From: Dyella japonica A8
Lineage (GTDB): Bacteria > Pseudomonadota > Gammaproteobacteria > Xanthomonadales > Rhodanobacteraceae
Length of the DNA stretch: 64,000 nucleotides
Direction: 5' to 3'
Assembly (NCBI RefSeq): GCF_000725385.1
Contig: NZ_CP008884.1
Coordinates: 3,472,001-3,536,000 of the forward strand
Made by a program: the position numbers and the translations under genes. Below, piece by piece: positions 24,204 through 33,522 of this stretch. Every line of letters starts with the position of its first letter. Position 1 is the stretch's first letter. The notes under the pieces are model-generated. The model saw only the letters and a program-made list of their open reading frames with translations. It made no database searches and was not told the origin of the DNA.

Positions 24204-25709
24204 ATGCTGAAAAACCTGTTCGCGACGCATCCGATCCAGGCGTCGCCCCATGTCGATGCCGGCGAGCTGCCGCACGACAGCTTGCAAGGCGAAGCAAGCC
24301 TCAAGCGCGTACTGACCGCACGTCACCTTGTGACGCTCGGCATCGGTGCCGTGATCGGCGCCGGTATCTTCGTCATCACCGGCCAGGCTGCCGCCGAACA
24401 CGCTGGCCCCGCCCTGATCATCAGCTTCATCGTGGCCGGCATCGCCTGTGCCTTCGCCGGCCTTTGTTACGCGGAATTCGCGGCCATGATCCCGGTCTCC
24501 GGCAGCGCCTATGCGTACTCCTACGCAACGCTCGGGGAAATCGTCGCCTGGTTCATCGGCTGGAACCTCGTCCTCGAATACCTCTTTGCCGTCGCCACTG
24601 TCGCGGCGGGCTGGTCCGGGTATTTCAACGAGTGTCTTTCGATCCTCGGACACTGGACCGGACTGCCCCTGTCTTTGCCCGAGTATCTGTCGACCGCGCC
24701 GCTCAAGTTCACCGACACGCACCAGATCGTTTCCACCGGCGCGCTCATCAATCTGCCCGCTGTGCTCATCGTCAGCGCACTCACCTGGCTGTGCTACGTG
24801 GGCATCACGCAGTCGACCTTCGTCAACTCGCTGATCGTGACGATCAAGGTGCTGGTCATCGCCCTGTTCCTGATCTTTGCGTTCCGCTTCATCAACCCGG
24901 CCAACTGGCACCCGTTCATCCCGCCGGAGGAAGGCCCCGGCCGCTTCGGCACCAGTGGCATCTTCCGTGCCGCCGTGCTGGTGTTCTTCTCCTACGTCGG
25001 TTTCGATGCCGTTTCCACCGCCGCTGGCGAAGCCAAGAATCCGCAGCGCGACATGCCGATCGGCATTCTCGGCTCGCTGGCCATCTGCACTGTCCTGTAC
25101 ATCGCGATGGCGCTGACGCTCACCGGCATCGCCCCGTACTACAAGCTGGGCACGCCTGAACCGGTCGCCACGGCGCTGAGCCTCTACCCGCAGCTGACCT
25201 GGCTGAAGGCCATCGTGTCGTTCGGCGCGCTCGCCGGCCTTTCGTCGGTGATCCTGGTGATGCTGCTCGGCACCTCGCGCATTTTCTTCAGCATGGCGAA
25301 GGACGGACTGCTGCCCAATGGCATGTCCCGCGTGCACGCCAAGCACCGCACGCCGCACGTGGCCACCATCATCGCCGGCGTCTCGGCGCTGGTGATCGCC
25401 GGCCTGTTCCCGGTGAGCATCCTCGGGGAGCTGGTCTCGATGGGCACCCTGCTGGCGTTCACCACGGTGAGCATCGGCGTGCTGATCCTGCGCTATACGC
25501 GCCCTGACCTGCCGCGTTCGTTCCGCGTGCCGGGCGGCACGCCCGGCATCTGGTTCGTGAGCCTCGCCGGCGCCGTGATCTGCCTGTACCTGTTCTGGCA
25601 GTCGTTCCGCGCCAACTGGCCGCTGATGCTGGGCTGGACCACCATCGGCATGCTCATCTACGCCTTCTTTGGGTATTCCCATAGCAAGCTCCGCGAGCAA
25701 AACTCCTGA
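24204..25709 (+). CDS. APC-family amino acid permease (first of tandem pair)
   Basis: A 501-residue inner-membrane transporter with about twelve spans. GIGAVIGAGIFVITGQAAA and SYVGFDAVSTAAGEAKNPQR are hallmark motifs of the APC superfamily, closest in style to YhdG/cationic amino acid transporters. A purine-rich ribosome site (ggggagaa) precedes the ATG. A strong terminator separates it from its paralogue, so the two are probably separate transcripts. The substrate cannot be read from sequence. Confidence 0.92.
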   Translation: MLKNLFATHPIQASPHVDAGELPHDSLQGEASLKRVLTARHLVTLGIGAVIGAGIFVITGQAAAEHAGPALIISFIVAGIACAFAGLCYAEFAAMIPVSGSAYAYSYATLGEIVAWFIGWNLVLEYLFAVATVAAGWSGYFNECLSILGHWTGLPLSLPEYLSTAPLKFTDTHQIVSTGALINLPAVLIVSALTWLCYVGITQSTFVNSLIVTIKVLVIALFLIFAFRFINPANWHPFIPPEEGPGRFGTSGIFRAAVLVFFSYVGFDAVSTAAGEAKNPQRDMPIGILGSLAICTVLYIAMALTLTGIAPYYKLGTPEPVATALSLYPQLTWLKAIVSFGALAGLSSVILVMLLGTSRIFFSMAKDGLLPNGMSRVHAKHRTPHVATIIAGVSALVIAGLFPVSILGELVSMGTLLAFTTVSIGVLILRYTRPDLPRSFRVPGGTPGIWFVSLAGAVICLYLFWQSFRANWPLMLGWTTIGMLIYAFFGYSHSKLREQNS

Positions 25710-25720
25710 TCCGACACGAA

Positions 25721-25751
25721 GGGCCGGCCCAGCGCCGGCCCTCTCGTTTTT
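25721..25751 (+). terminator. Rho-independent terminator after first permease
   Basis: A perfect 8-bp GC stem (GGGCCGGC / GCCGGCCC, loop ccagc) is followed by TCTCGTTTTT. It lies 12 bases after the permease stop codon. Confidence 0.88.
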
Positions 25752-25786
25752 CTGAATCCGCGCCTCCCGCAGCACCAGGCCGACGC

Positions 25787-27238
25787 ATGCTCAAACAGTT
25801 ATTCGCCCGTAAAACCGACTTCTCCGACGCCGACGACGCGTCCCACGGCCCCACTCTCCGCCGCACGCTAGGCCCCTGGGGCATCACTGCACTGGGCATT
25901 GGCGCCGTCATCGGCACCGGCATCTTCGTGGTGACCGGCCAGGCCGCCGCGGAACACGCAGGCCCGGCCGTGCTGATCTCCTTCATGCTGGCGGCCATCT
26001 GCAGTGCCTTCACCGCGCTGTGCTACGCCGAGTTCGCCACGCTCATTCCGATTTCGGGCAGCTCGTATTCGTACGCCTACGCAACCCTGGGCGAGCTCGT
26101 TGCCTGGTTCATCGGCTGGAACATGGTGCTTGAATACGGCATCTCCGCCTCCGCGGTGGCGGCCAGCTGGACGGGCTACTTCACCAGCCTGCTCGACAGC
26201 ATGGGCATCCATCTGCCGATCGCGTTGACGGAGGCACCCCTGGCCTTCACCGATGGACATCTCGTGGCCACCGGACACCTGATGAATCTCCCCGCGGTGG
26301 CGATCGTGATGGCGCTGACCGCGCTGTGCTACGTCGGCATCAAGGAGTCGTCCGGGCTCAACGTGCTCATGGTGGCGCTCAAGGTGGGCCTGATCATCAT
26401 CGTGGTGGTCGCCGGTTACCGTTACATCGACCCGGCCAACTGGCACCCGTTCATCCCTGCCAACGAGGCGCCCGGCAAGTACGGCTGGTCGGGCATCATG
26501 CGCGGCGCGGCCATGGTGTTCTTCGCCTACATTGGTTTCGAGGCGACATCGACGGCGGCACAGGAATGCAAGAACCCGCAGCGCGACCTGCCGTTCGGCA
26601 CGCTGGTCTCGCTGGTGATCTGCACGGTGCTCTACCTGGCCATGGCCGCTGTACTCACCGGCCTGATCTCCTACACCCAGCTCGGCACTTCGGAACCCGT
26701 GGTGACGGCGGTGAAGAACTATCCGCAGCTGGGCTGGCTGCGCCTGGTGGTGGAGATCGGGGCGCTGATCGGCCTGTCCTCCGTGATCCTGGTGATGATC
26801 ATCGCGCAGCCGCGCATCTTCATGATCATGTCCCGTGACGGCCTGCTGCCCAAGGTGTTCAACCGCATCCACCCCAAGCACCGCACGCCGCACATCAACA
26901 CGGTCATCACTGGTGTCGGCATCGCCATCCTCGCTGCGGTGTTCCCGCTCGACCTGCTGGCCGACCTGACCTCGATGGGCACGCTGATCGCCTTCGTGGC
27001 GGTGTGCGCAGGCGTACTGATCCTGCGCTACACCTCGCCCCACCTGCATCGCGGCTTCCGGGTGCCCTGGGCCTGGTTCATCTGCCCCGCCGGCGTGATC
27101 AGCTGCCTGGCCTTGCTCTACTTCATGAGCTGGTTCAACTGGCTGCTGATGATCATCTGGACGGTCATGGGCCTGGCCATCTACTTCGGCTATGGCATCC
27201 GCCACAGCCGGCTCCACCAGCGCCCCGAACAGGGATAA
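25787..27238 (+). CDS. APC-family amino acid permease (second of tandem pair)
   Basis: A 483-residue paralogue of the preceding gene, sharing GIGAVIGTGIFVVTGQAAAEH, the FIGWNMVLEYG segment and the ATSTAAQECKNPQRDLPFG loop. About twelve membrane spans are evident. The two copies have diverged clearly in the loops, so the duplication is not recent. The gene-free structured region follows. Confidence 0.92.
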   Translation: MLKQLFARKTDFSDADDASHGPTLRRTLGPWGITALGIGAVIGTGIFVVTGQAAAEHAGPAVLISFMLAAICSAFTALCYAEFATLIPISGSSYSYAYATLGELVAWFIGWNMVLEYGISASAVAASWTGYFTSLLDSMGIHLPIALTEAPLAFTDGHLVATGHLMNLPAVAIVMALTALCYVGIKESSGLNVLMVALKVGLIIIVVVAGYRYIDPANWHPFIPANEAPGKYGWSGIMRGAAMVFFAYIGFEATSTAAQECKNPQRDLPFGTLVSLVICTVLYLAMAAVLTGLISYTQLGTSEPVVTAVKNYPQLGWLRLVVEIGALIGLSSVILVMIIAQPRIFMIMSRDGLLPKVFNRIHPKHRTPHINTVITGVGIAILAAVFPLDLLADLTSMGTLIAFVAVCAGVLILRYTSPHLHRGFRVPWAWFICPAGVISCLALLYFMSWFNWLLMIIWTVMGLAIYFGYGIRHSRLHQRPEQG

Positions 27239-27406
27239 GCGGGGTTCGGCGGCGATCTGACGTTAACGTCGCCGAAAACCCCTCACTGGACTACCTCACC
27301 TCCGGGGAAGGAATAATCGCCTGTCCGGGATTATTCGTGAGGCCCAGTCTTTAATGATCTTGTAAGTTACTGTTTTTTCTAGTTTTAACGAGACTTTTTC
27401 GAGAAA

Positions 27407-27432
27407 ATTTTGGGGCCCGCGGGCCCCAAAAT
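27407..27432. repeat. Perfect 26-bp palindrome
   Basis: The arms read ATTTTGGGGCCCG and its exact reverse complement with no loop. There is no T-run after the stem on either strand beyond the arm itself, so it is not a classic terminator. A smaller TTTTC/GAAAA dyad abuts it on the left. Confidence 0.8.
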
Positions 27433-27647
27433 GCCCCGCCAGGAGTATCATCTGTGCTCCGTGGGTTGATCACTTGGCAGTGGGCCCCGGATTGCCGCCC
27501 GGCGCGTCAGGCGGGTCAGCTCCTCGGCCTGACGCGTCTGGGCAGCATCTTCTCTCTCACCGAGTTCTTCGGTTCGAGTCTTACTCCGCGAGCACGAAAA
27601 ACATTCGCCATGCGAAGCGTGATCGTGTGCGTGACGGTCGCGTTATC

Positions 27648-27679
27648 AAAAAAGAAAGGCCGGCATGCAAGCCGGCCTT
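27648..27679 (-). terminator. Rho-independent terminator of the HiPIP gene
   Basis: On the minus strand the stem AAGGCCGGC / GCCGGCCTT, loop TTGCAT, is followed by TCTTTTTTGA. It lies just after the HiPIP stop. On the plus strand the tail is only TTCGAT, so plus-strand termination would be weak. Confidence 0.85.
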
Positions 27680-27702
27680 CGATATCGCGCTGAGCGGTGT
27701 GA

Positions 27703-28035
27703 TCAGGCTTTCTTCGGCGCGTGCGACACGCACCAGCCCTTCGCGTTCACGGCCTTGCCCGGGAACAGCTGGCACGGCCCATAGCCGCTTGGGCCGCCGG
27801 AGTAGAACTGGCAGTTGGTGCAGGTGTCGCCAGCCTTGTGCTTCGCGTCGGCCGTCTTGCTGGCGTCCTCGACATAGCCGAGCGCCTTGGCCGTCGGATC
27901 GCTGTCAGCCAGGTGCGGCAGGTCGGCAGCGCGCGCGATGCGCGGCAGGGTGCCGATCACAGCGGCGGCGACAGCCGTCCCGGCTGCGGCCTTGAGAAAC
28001 CGGCGACGCGATTCGATATCTTTCTCATGCGACAT
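27703..28035 (-). CDS. High-potential iron-sulfur protein (HiPIP)
   Basis: A 110-residue periplasmic electron carrier with one [4Fe-4S] cluster. A twin-arginine signal (SRRRFLKAAAG) exports it folded, with cleavage probably after ARA near residue 36. The four cluster cysteines are Cys72, Cys75, Cys88 and Cys102, with the C-x2-C-x12-C-x13-C spacing of HiPIPs. Such proteins donate electrons to terminal oxidases or reaction centres. It is monocistronic with its own terminator and diverges from mtnB. Confidence 0.94.
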   Translation of the reverse strand: MSHEKDIESRRRFLKAAAGTAVAAAVIGTLPRIARAADLPHLADSDPTAKALGYVEDASKTADAKHKAGDTCTNCQFYSGGPSGYGPCQLFPGKAVNAKGWCVSHAPKKA

Positions 28036-28166
28036 GGGTCCAACCTCCGTCCTGAAGCATTCATGTCCGTCACGCCCGTGACGAACCTTTGTCCGATCCT
28101 ACTAGCCCCGTCGATAAGTCGTGAGAATGGATCGCATTTTCGGACCATGCGGTAAAACAGGCGTGG

Positions 28167-28193
28167 TATAGTTTCCGTTCATTTGGACGTCCA
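28167..28193 (+). promoter_or_regulatory. Extended -10 and palindrome before mtnB
   Basis: TGGTATAGT (TATAGT at 28167-28172) matches an extended -10 element. A perfect 10-bp palindrome, TGGACGTCCA (28184-28193), lies in the short leader seven bases before the mtnB ATG. It resembles half of a MetJ box (AGACGTCT), but I see no second half, so the regulator is unknown. Confidence 0.4.
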
Positions 28194-28199
28194 TACATC

Positions 28200-28847
28200 A
28201 TGAGCCAGGTTCTTCCCGACACCATTTCGCCCGCACTATTTGCCGAGCGATCCGATGCCATCGCCGATGCTGCGCGCGAACTCGCCGCCGCCGGCTGGAC
28301 GCCCGCCACCAGCAGCAATTTCTCGATGCGCATCGATGGCGATCACGCCGCGATCACCATTTCCGGGCGCGACAAGGGCAAGCTTGGCCGCGACGACATC
28401 ATGCTGATCGACATGAGCGGCAAGGCCGTCGGCACCAGCGCCCGCCCCAGCGCGGAAACCGAACTGCACACGCAAATCTATCGCCGCTACCCCGACATCA
28501 ACGTGGTGCTGCACACCCACTCGCGCACCCAGAGCGTCGCCTCGCGCCTGTTCGCCAAGGACGGTGTGGTGAAGTTGGAAGGCTGGGAGCTGCAGAAGGC
28601 CATCGCCGGCCAGACCACGCACGACGCCGAGCTGGCGATCCCGGTGTTCCCCAACACGCAGCACATGCCTGAACTGGTCGCCCAAGTGGATGCGTGGCTG
28701 GACAGCGGCCGCCCGCTGCACGCCTATCTCATCAACGGCCACGGCATCTATACCTGGGGCCGCGACATGGCCGAAACGCGTCGCCACCTGGAGGCGCTGG
28801 AATTCCTGCTCGGCTGCGAACTTGATCTCCGGAGGTTGTCGGCATGA
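28200..28847 (+). CDS. mtnB: Methylthioribulose-1-phosphate dehydratase
   Basis: A 215-residue class II aldolase-fold enzyme of methionine salvage that dehydrates methylthioribulose 1-phosphate. The zinc site is in [11 protein letters not shown], with the third His in [20 protein letters not shown] is the phosphate-binding loop. Its stop overlaps the mtnD start (ATGA). With mtnD and mtnC downstream this makes a three-gene salvage operon; mtnA and the MTA phosphorylase are elsewhere. Confidence 0.95.
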   Translation: MSQVLPDTISPALFAERSDAIADAARELAAAGWTPATSSNFSMRIDGDHAAITISGRDKGKLGRDDIMLIDMSGKAVGTSARPSAETELHTQIYRRYPDINVVLHTHSRTQSVASRLFAKDGVVKLEGWELQKAIAGQTTHDAELAIPVFPNTQHMPELVAQVDAWLDSGRPLHAYLINGHGIYTWGRDMAETRRHLEALEFLLGCELDLRRLSA

Positions 28848-29410
28848 GCCGTCTGCGCATTTTCAGCGACACCCAGCCCCAGGCGCCGCTCTCGGTCCAT
28901 ACGGAACACGCGGACATTGCCCATGAGCTGTCCCGCATCGGCGTGCGCTTCGAGCAATGGGATGCCAGCCAGCCCATTGCCCCGGGCGCGAGCCAGGACG
29001 ACGTGATCGCAGCCTACCGGGGCGATATCGATCGCCTGATGTCCGAGGAGGGTTACCAGGCCGTCGACGTGATCAGCCTGAAGCCAGACCACCCGGACCG
29101 CGCTGTGCTGCGCCAGAAGTTCCTGAGCGAACACACGCACAGCGAGGACGAGGTGCGCTTCTTCGTGGCCGGTGCCGGCCAGTTCACGCTGCATGTGAAC
29201 GGCAAGGTTTACGACGTGCTGTGCGAACAGGGCGACCTGATCGGCGTGCCGGACGGCACCCGCCACTGGTTCGACATGAGCGAATCGCCGTACTTCGTGG
29301 CCATCCGCCTGTTCACCAACAAGGAAGGCTGGGTGGCGCAGTTCACCGGCGAAGACATCGCCACGAAGTTCCCCCGCATGACGCCGCACGCCTCCGCCGA
29401 AGCGGCCTGA
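28844..29410 (+). CDS. mtnD: Acireductone dioxygenase
   Basis: A 188-residue cupin enzyme that oxidises the acireductone intermediate to the methionine precursor ketomethylthiobutyrate and formate (iron form). The metal ligands His97, His99, Glu103 and His141 are visible in [13 protein letters not shown] and DGTRHWFDM, matching the family spacing. It is translationally coupled to mtnB by an ATGA overlap. Confidence 0.96.
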   Translation: MSRLRIFSDTQPQAPLSVHTEHADIAHELSRIGVRFEQWDASQPIAPGASQDDVIAAYRGDIDRLMSEEGYQAVDVISLKPDHPDRAVLRQKFLSEHTHSEDEVRFFVAGAGQFTLHVNGKVYDVLCEQGDLIGVPDGTRHWFDMSESPYFVAIRLFTNKEGWVAQFTGEDIATKFPRMTPHASAEAA

Positions 29411-29528
29411 ACACCCCGCCCGGCCGCTTGCCGGCCGGGTGAACCGGATCATGAACCGGAACGCCGACCCTCGCCCCCGGGGGCCGGCGCCGGTAAGCTT
29501 GTCCCCCTCCCTGCCCCGGCACGCCCGC

Positions 29529-30215
29529 ATGACTGTCATCCGCGCCATCGTTACCGATATCGAAGGCACTACCAGCTCGATCAGCTTCGTCAAGGACGTG
29601 CTGTTCCCGTACGCCTACGAGCGCCTGCCGGCCTTCATCGAAACGCATGGCGACACGCCGGAGGTGCGGCACTGGCTGCACGAGGCGGCCAAGGAGGCGG
29701 GCATCGTCGAGGCGCCGCGCCAGGAAGTGATCGAGCTGCTGCTGCGCTGGATCAAGGAGGACCGCAAGTCCACGGCGCTGAAGGCGCTGCAGGGCATGAT
29801 CTGGCAGGAGGGTTATGCCAGCGGCGAGTACCAGGCGCACGTCTACCCGGAAGTGTCGGCAAAGCTGCACGCCTGGCGCGGCGAGGGCATGCACCTGTAC
29901 GTCTATTCCTCCGGTTCCGTGCCGGCGCAGAAACTGTTCTTCCGCTACAGCGAGGCGGGCGACCTGACGCCGATGTTCTCCGGTTATTTCGACACCGAGA
30001 CCGGCCCGAAGCGTGAGCGCCACTCCTATGAGCGCATCGCCGAAGCCATCGGCGAGCAGCCGGCACACATCCTGTTCCTTTCCGACATCGTGGAAGAACT
30101 GGATGCCGCGCGCGAGGCCGGGTTCAGCACGGGCTGGCTGCTGCGTGAACCGCTGGACATGCCGGCGGCGCCGCGCCATCCGGCCCATCGCACGTTCGAC
30201 GACATCACTCCCTGA
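29529..30215 (+). CDS. mtnC: Enolase-phosphatase E1
   Basis: A 228-residue HAD-superfamily enzyme that enolises and dephosphorylates diketomethylthiopentyl phosphate to acireductone, the substrate of mtnD next door. The family N-terminus TVIRAIVTDIEGTTSSISFV gives the nucleophile Asp; YVYSSGSVPAQKLFF and LFLSDIVEELDAA are motifs II and III. I start at the second ATG, since the frame upstream (GC-rich, no motif) is not conserved in the family. Confidence 0.95.
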   Translation: MTVIRAIVTDIEGTTSSISFVKDVLFPYAYERLPAFIETHGDTPEVRHWLHEAAKEAGIVEAPRQEVIELLLRWIKEDRKSTALKALQGMIWQEGYASGEYQAHVYPEVSAKLHAWRGEGMHLYVYSSGSVPAQKLFFRYSEAGDLTPMFSGYFDTETGPKRERHSYERIAEAIGEQPAHILFLSDIVEELDAAREAGFSTGWLLREPLDMPAAPRHPAHRTFDDITP

Positions 30216-30233
30216 TCGCCAACGGTTGCCGCC

Positions 30234-31256
30234 ATGCGTACCGCCCTGACCGCCCTGCTCGCCTTCGCAGCCGGCGTACTGCTGATGGTGGGCCTGTCCC
30301 ATCACGCGCCCGTCGCGGATAGCGGGCAGGAACAGGCGGCCCAAAACTCCTCGGCCCCCGCACCAGCCAGCACGGCCAGCACCGACGAAGACGGCGCGAC
30401 AGCCGACAACTGGCCCCCACAGGCGCCATCGCCCGAACAGGTGATGTACGCGCAGCGCAACATGGTGCACAAGGCGCTGGCCGAACTCGGGCCGCGCACG
30501 CCGGGCCATCCCAACCTCTACGTCGTGGCGTTCGGCGCCGACGGCGGCGAAGACGTGTTCCGCAACGAGGCCGAGTACGCGGCCAGGATGTTCCCGCAGC
30601 GCTTCGGCCCGGATGCGCACGTGGTCGTGCTGGAGAACAACCCGGGCACACTCGAGCGGCACCCGCTGGCCACCTGGAGCAATCTCGAGGAAACGCTCGA
30701 TGGCCTCGCCACCCTGATGAAGCCGGACGAGGACATCCTGCTGGTCTACCTCACCACGCACGGCGACGAAGACCACAACCTGCTGGTGGACATGGATCCC
30801 CTGCCGCTGGACCAGATCGGCGCCAGCGATCTCCCGGACATCCTCGCCAAGCACCCGTTCAAGTGGAAGGTGGTGGTGGTGAATGCCTGCTACTCCGGTG
30901 GCTTCGTGCCGGCGCTACAGGGCCCCGGCACTCTGGTCATCACGGCGGCGCGCGCGGACCGCAGCTCGTTCGGCTGCGGTGCCGACTCGGACATCACCTA
31001 CTTCGGGCATGCCTGGCTGGTCGATGGCCTCAACCGCACCACGGACTTCATGGAAGCCTACCGCCAGGCATCGGCCGAGATCGCGCAGTGGGAAGCCAAG
31101 GACAAGCTGACTCCCTCCGAACCGCAGATGAGCGTGGGTACCGGCATCGCCGAGCAGCTGGCCCTGTGGCGCAAGCACGTGACGCCCGGCCCTGTCGTTG
31201 TGTTCAAGCCGGCGGTGCCGGCAACGGCACTCGGCCGGCCTGGCGAGTCGCACTGA
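30234..31256 (+). CDS. Exported C13 (caspase-like) peptidase
   Basis: A 340-residue protein with an N-terminal signal or anchor (about residues 5-20), a low-complexity Ala/Ser linker to about residue 70 and a C13/legumain-like peptidase domain. The catalytic dyad is recognisable: His176 in YLTTHGDEDHN and Cys219 in VVVNACYSGGF. It is probably periplasmic. Bacterial members lack a known substrate. It starts 18 bases after mtnC, so it may ride on the salvage transcript, without an obvious functional link. Confidence 0.83.
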   Translation: MRTALTALLAFAAGVLLMVGLSHHAPVADSGQEQAAQNSSAPAPASTASTDEDGATADNWPPQAPSPEQVMYAQRNMVHKALAELGPRTPGHPNLYVVAFGADGGEDVFRNEAEYAARMFPQRFGPDAHVVVLENNPGTLERHPLATWSNLEETLDGLATLMKPDEDILLVYLTTHGDEDHNLLVDMDPLPLDQIGASDLPDILAKHPFKWKVVVVNACYSGGFVPALQGPGTLVITAARADRSSFGCGADSDITYFGHAWLVDGLNRTTDFMEAYRQASAEIAQWEAKDKLTPSEPQMSVGTGIAEQLALWRKHVTPGPVVVFKPAVPATALGRPGESH

Positions 31257-31290
31257 CCAGCTGCCGATCCTCCAAACCCGCCCCAGTCTT

Positions 31291-31489
31291 CCTCACCGTC
31301 ATTCCGGCGCAGGCCGGAGGCGCTTTTCAACAGCCGAATGGCTGGTCATCCAGTAACGAAAACGTCCGGTTTTTGCGGAACGGTCAGCATGACTAGTCTC
31401 GACGCGACAACCGAGCACAGACGCCACTGGATGACCAGCCATTCGGCTGTTGAAAAGCGCCTCCGGCCTGCGCCGGAATGACGGTGAGG
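31291..31489. repeat. Perfect 64-bp inverted repeat, family 2 element
   Basis: The arms 31291-31354 and 31426-31489 are exact reverse complements over 64 bases, separated by 71 bases. The outer part is the family 2 sequence (CGTCATTCCGGCGCAGGCCG); the inner part adds AACAGCCGAATGGCTGGTCA. It sits between the convergent C13 peptidase and cysA genes and could end both transcripts by a long hairpin. No gene lies in this 274-base gap. Confidence 0.92.
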
Positions 31490-31530
31490 GGTAGCGCGCC
31501 TTGCGGAGTATGTTGAACAACGCCCCTTCG

Positions 31531-32646
31531 TCACGCCGGCACGGGACTGCGCGCCTGCCAGATCCAGCGCTCCGCACTGAGCGGCGCGTTCTGCCCATCG
31601 AGCGGAAACAGCACGGCGCTACGGGGCGCGATGCGAAGCTCCGCGCCGGCACGTAAGCCCAGCCGCGCCAGGTCCTCACTCGCCATGTCCGCTTCCAGCG
31701 ACAGATCCAGCGAGGCGACGTGGAGATCCAGATGGGCCACGCTGCCCGCCAGGTAGATGTGCCGCAGGTGCGCGTCCCAGGCCGGCTCTGACGTGGGCAC
31801 CGCCAACCGCAGCTGCTCCGGCCGCACATAGGCCACGGCGTCGGTAAAGCGCCCTTGCCAGGGATCGTCGTCGGGCATCCAGCCTCCGGCAGCGAAGCCG
31901 CCATCTTGGCGCCGCACCGCAAAACGGTTCACCTTGCCGATGAACTCGCATACGAAAGGCGTGGCGGGCTGGTGGTAGATGACCTCGGGCGGCCCCACCT
32001 GCTCGATGCGCCCGTTGTTCATCACGGCGATGCGGTCGGCCAGCTCAAGCGCCTCTTCCTGGTCGTGCGTGACGAAGATGGTGGTGAGATCCAGCTCCTC
32101 GTGCAGCTCGCGCAGCCAGCGCCGCAGGTTCACGCGCACCTGCGCATCGAGCGCGCCGAACGGCTCGTCCAGCAGCAGCATGTCCGGCTCCACGGCAAGC
32201 GCCCGGGCCAGCGCCACGCGCTGCCGCTGGCCACCGGAAAGTTGCGCCGGATATCGGTGCCCCATGCCGTCCAGCTTCACGCGATGCAGCAGCCGGTCCA
32301 CGCGCGCCCGGATCTCGCTGCGGGGCGGACGCGAACGCCATGGCCGCACGCGCAACCCGAAGGCAATGTTCTCGATCACGGTGAGGTGGCGAAACAAGGC
32401 GTAATGCTGGAAGACCATGCCGATGCGGCGCTCGCGTGCCGGCGTGGCGAGAAAGTTTTCGCCGTTGTTCAACACACTGCCGCTGTCGGGATAATCGAGT
32501 CCGGCAAGGATGCGCAGCAGCGTCGTCTTGCCCGAGCCGGACGGGCCGAGCAAGGCCAGGAACTCGCCCGGCGCAATGCTCAGGCTGACATCGTCCAGTG
32601 CCTGGAAACCAGCGAAGCGGCGGTGGAGTCGGGACAATTCAAGCAC
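31531..32646 (-). CDS. cysA: Sulfate/thiosulfate ABC importer, ATP-binding protein
   Basis: A 371-residue ATPase that drives sulfate uptake. Walker A is [14 protein letters not shown], the ABC signature [15 protein letters not shown], Walker [13 protein letters not shown], with the switch His in VTHDQEEA. The C-terminal TOBE-type domain gives the CysA length. It is the last gene of sbp-cysT-cysW-cysA. Confidence 0.95.
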   Translation of the reverse strand: MLELSRLHRRFAGFQALDDVSLSIAPGEFLALLGPSGSGKTTLLRILAGLDYPDSGSVLNNGENFLATPARERRIGMVFQHYALFRHLTVIENIAFGLRVRPWRSRPPRSEIRARVDRLLHRVKLDGMGHRYPAQLSGGQRQRVALARALAVEPDMLLLDEPFGALDAQVRVNLRRWLRELHEELDLTTIFVTHDQEEALELADRIAVMNNGRIEQVGPPEVIYHQPATPFVCEFIGKVNRFAVRRQDGGFAAGGWMPDDDPWQGRFTDAVAYVRPEQLRLAVPTSEPAWDAHLRHIYLAGSVAHLDLHVASLDLSLEADMASEDLARLGLRAGAELRIAPRSAVLFPLDGQNAPLSAERWIWQARSPVPA

Positions 32647-32658
32647 GTTGCGACCCTC

Positions 32659-33522
32659 TCAATGTCCGCCGGGCGCGTGCGCGGCGATTTCATCGCCGTA
32701 GCGCCATTCCAGCAGGGTTTTCACCGCCAGCGTCACCAGCGCCAGCAAGGCCAGCAGCGAGGCGACTGCAAAGGCGCCGACGTATTCGTATTCGTTGTAG
32801 CGCATCTCCACTTCCAGCGGCATGGTGGTGGTAAGTCCGCGGATATGGCCCGACACCACGGACACTGCGCCGAACTCGCCCATGGCGCGCGCATTGCACA
32901 GCAGCACGCCGTAAAGCAGCGCCCAGCGGATGTTGGGCAAGGTGACACGGAAGAACATCTGCCAGCCGCTCGCGCCAAGCACGCGGGCGGCCTCCTCCTC
33001 TTCGCTGCCTTGTGCCTGCATCAACGGAATGAGCTCGCGAGCCACAAAGGGCAACGTCACGAAAATGGTCGCCAGCACAAGACTGGGCACCGCGAAGATG
33101 ATCTTGATGCCATGGCTGTCCAGCCACGGCCCGAACCAGCCCTGTGCGCCGAACAACAGCACATAGACCAGGCCGGACACTACCGGCGACACGGAGAACG
33201 GCAGATCGATGATGGCGCCCAGCAACGCCTTGCCGCGGAACTCGAAGCGCGTCATCGCCCACGCCGCGGCCACACCGAATACCACGTTCATCGGCACGGC
33301 AATGGCAGCGACCAGCAGCGTAAGGCGAATGGCGGACCATGCCTCGGGCTCCCGGATGGCCTCCAGGTACGGCCCAAGGCCTTGCCGGAAGGCCTCGACA
33401 AACACCGTTGCCAGCGGCAACAGCAGGAACAGCACCAGGAATACCAGCGCCAGCACGATCAGCAATACGTGCACGACGCGGCGCGGCCACGCCACCGGAC
33501 GCGAGCGCAGCGGCGCGCTCAC
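32659..33522 (-). CDS. cysW: Sulfate ABC importer, permease CysW
   Basis: A 287-residue permease with six membrane spans. The coupling-helix (EAA) motif is in [22 protein letters not shown], and [13 protein letters not shown] is the typical CysW segment. It overlaps the cysT stop by ATGA and is followed by cysA after 12 bases. Confidence 0.95.
   Translation of the reverse strand: MSAPLRSRPVAWPRRVVHVLLIVLALVFLVLFLLLPLATVFVEAFRQGLGPYLEAIREPEAWSAIRLTLLVAAIAVPMNVVFGVAAAWAMTRFEFRGKALLGAIIDLPFSVSPVVSGLVYVLLFGAQGWFGPWLDSHGIKIIFAVPSLVLATIFVTLPFVARELIPLMQAQGSEEEEAARVLGASGWQMFFRVTLPNIRWALLYGVLLCNARAMGEFGAVSVVSGHIRGLTTTMPLEVEMRYNEYEYVGAFAVASLLALLALVTLAVKTLLEWRYGDEIAAHAPGGH

Larger units (their letters stand above)
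27239..27702. other. Gene-free, dyad-rich region; possible structured RNA
   Basis: No protein is supported here. The stretch holds several stem candidates: GAATAATC/GATTATTC (27311-27336), a perfect 26-bp palindrome (27407-27432), CGCGTCAGGC/GCCTGACGCG (27503-27536) and a nested stem CGCGA-GCACGA / TCGTG-TCGCG (27587-27642). An AT-rich segment at 27345-27411 stands out from the GC-rich surroundings and includes a weak promoter-like pair, TTGTAA and TTTTAA, 17 bases apart (27360-27388). I could not match it to 6S, tmRNA, SRP or RNase P RNA. A plus-strand small RNA is a guess. Confidence 0.3.

Noticed and set aside
27407..27432. Palindrome as a rho-independent terminator
   Set aside because: The stem has no loop and no T-run beyond its own arm on either strand.
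27561..27600. tRNA-like T-loop (GGTTCGAGTC)
   Set aside because: No paired T stem, acceptor stem or anticodon arm can be drawn around it.
27400..27650. 6S RNA, SRP RNA, RNase P RNA or tmRNA
   Set aside because: None of the conserved core sequences I know for these families is present.
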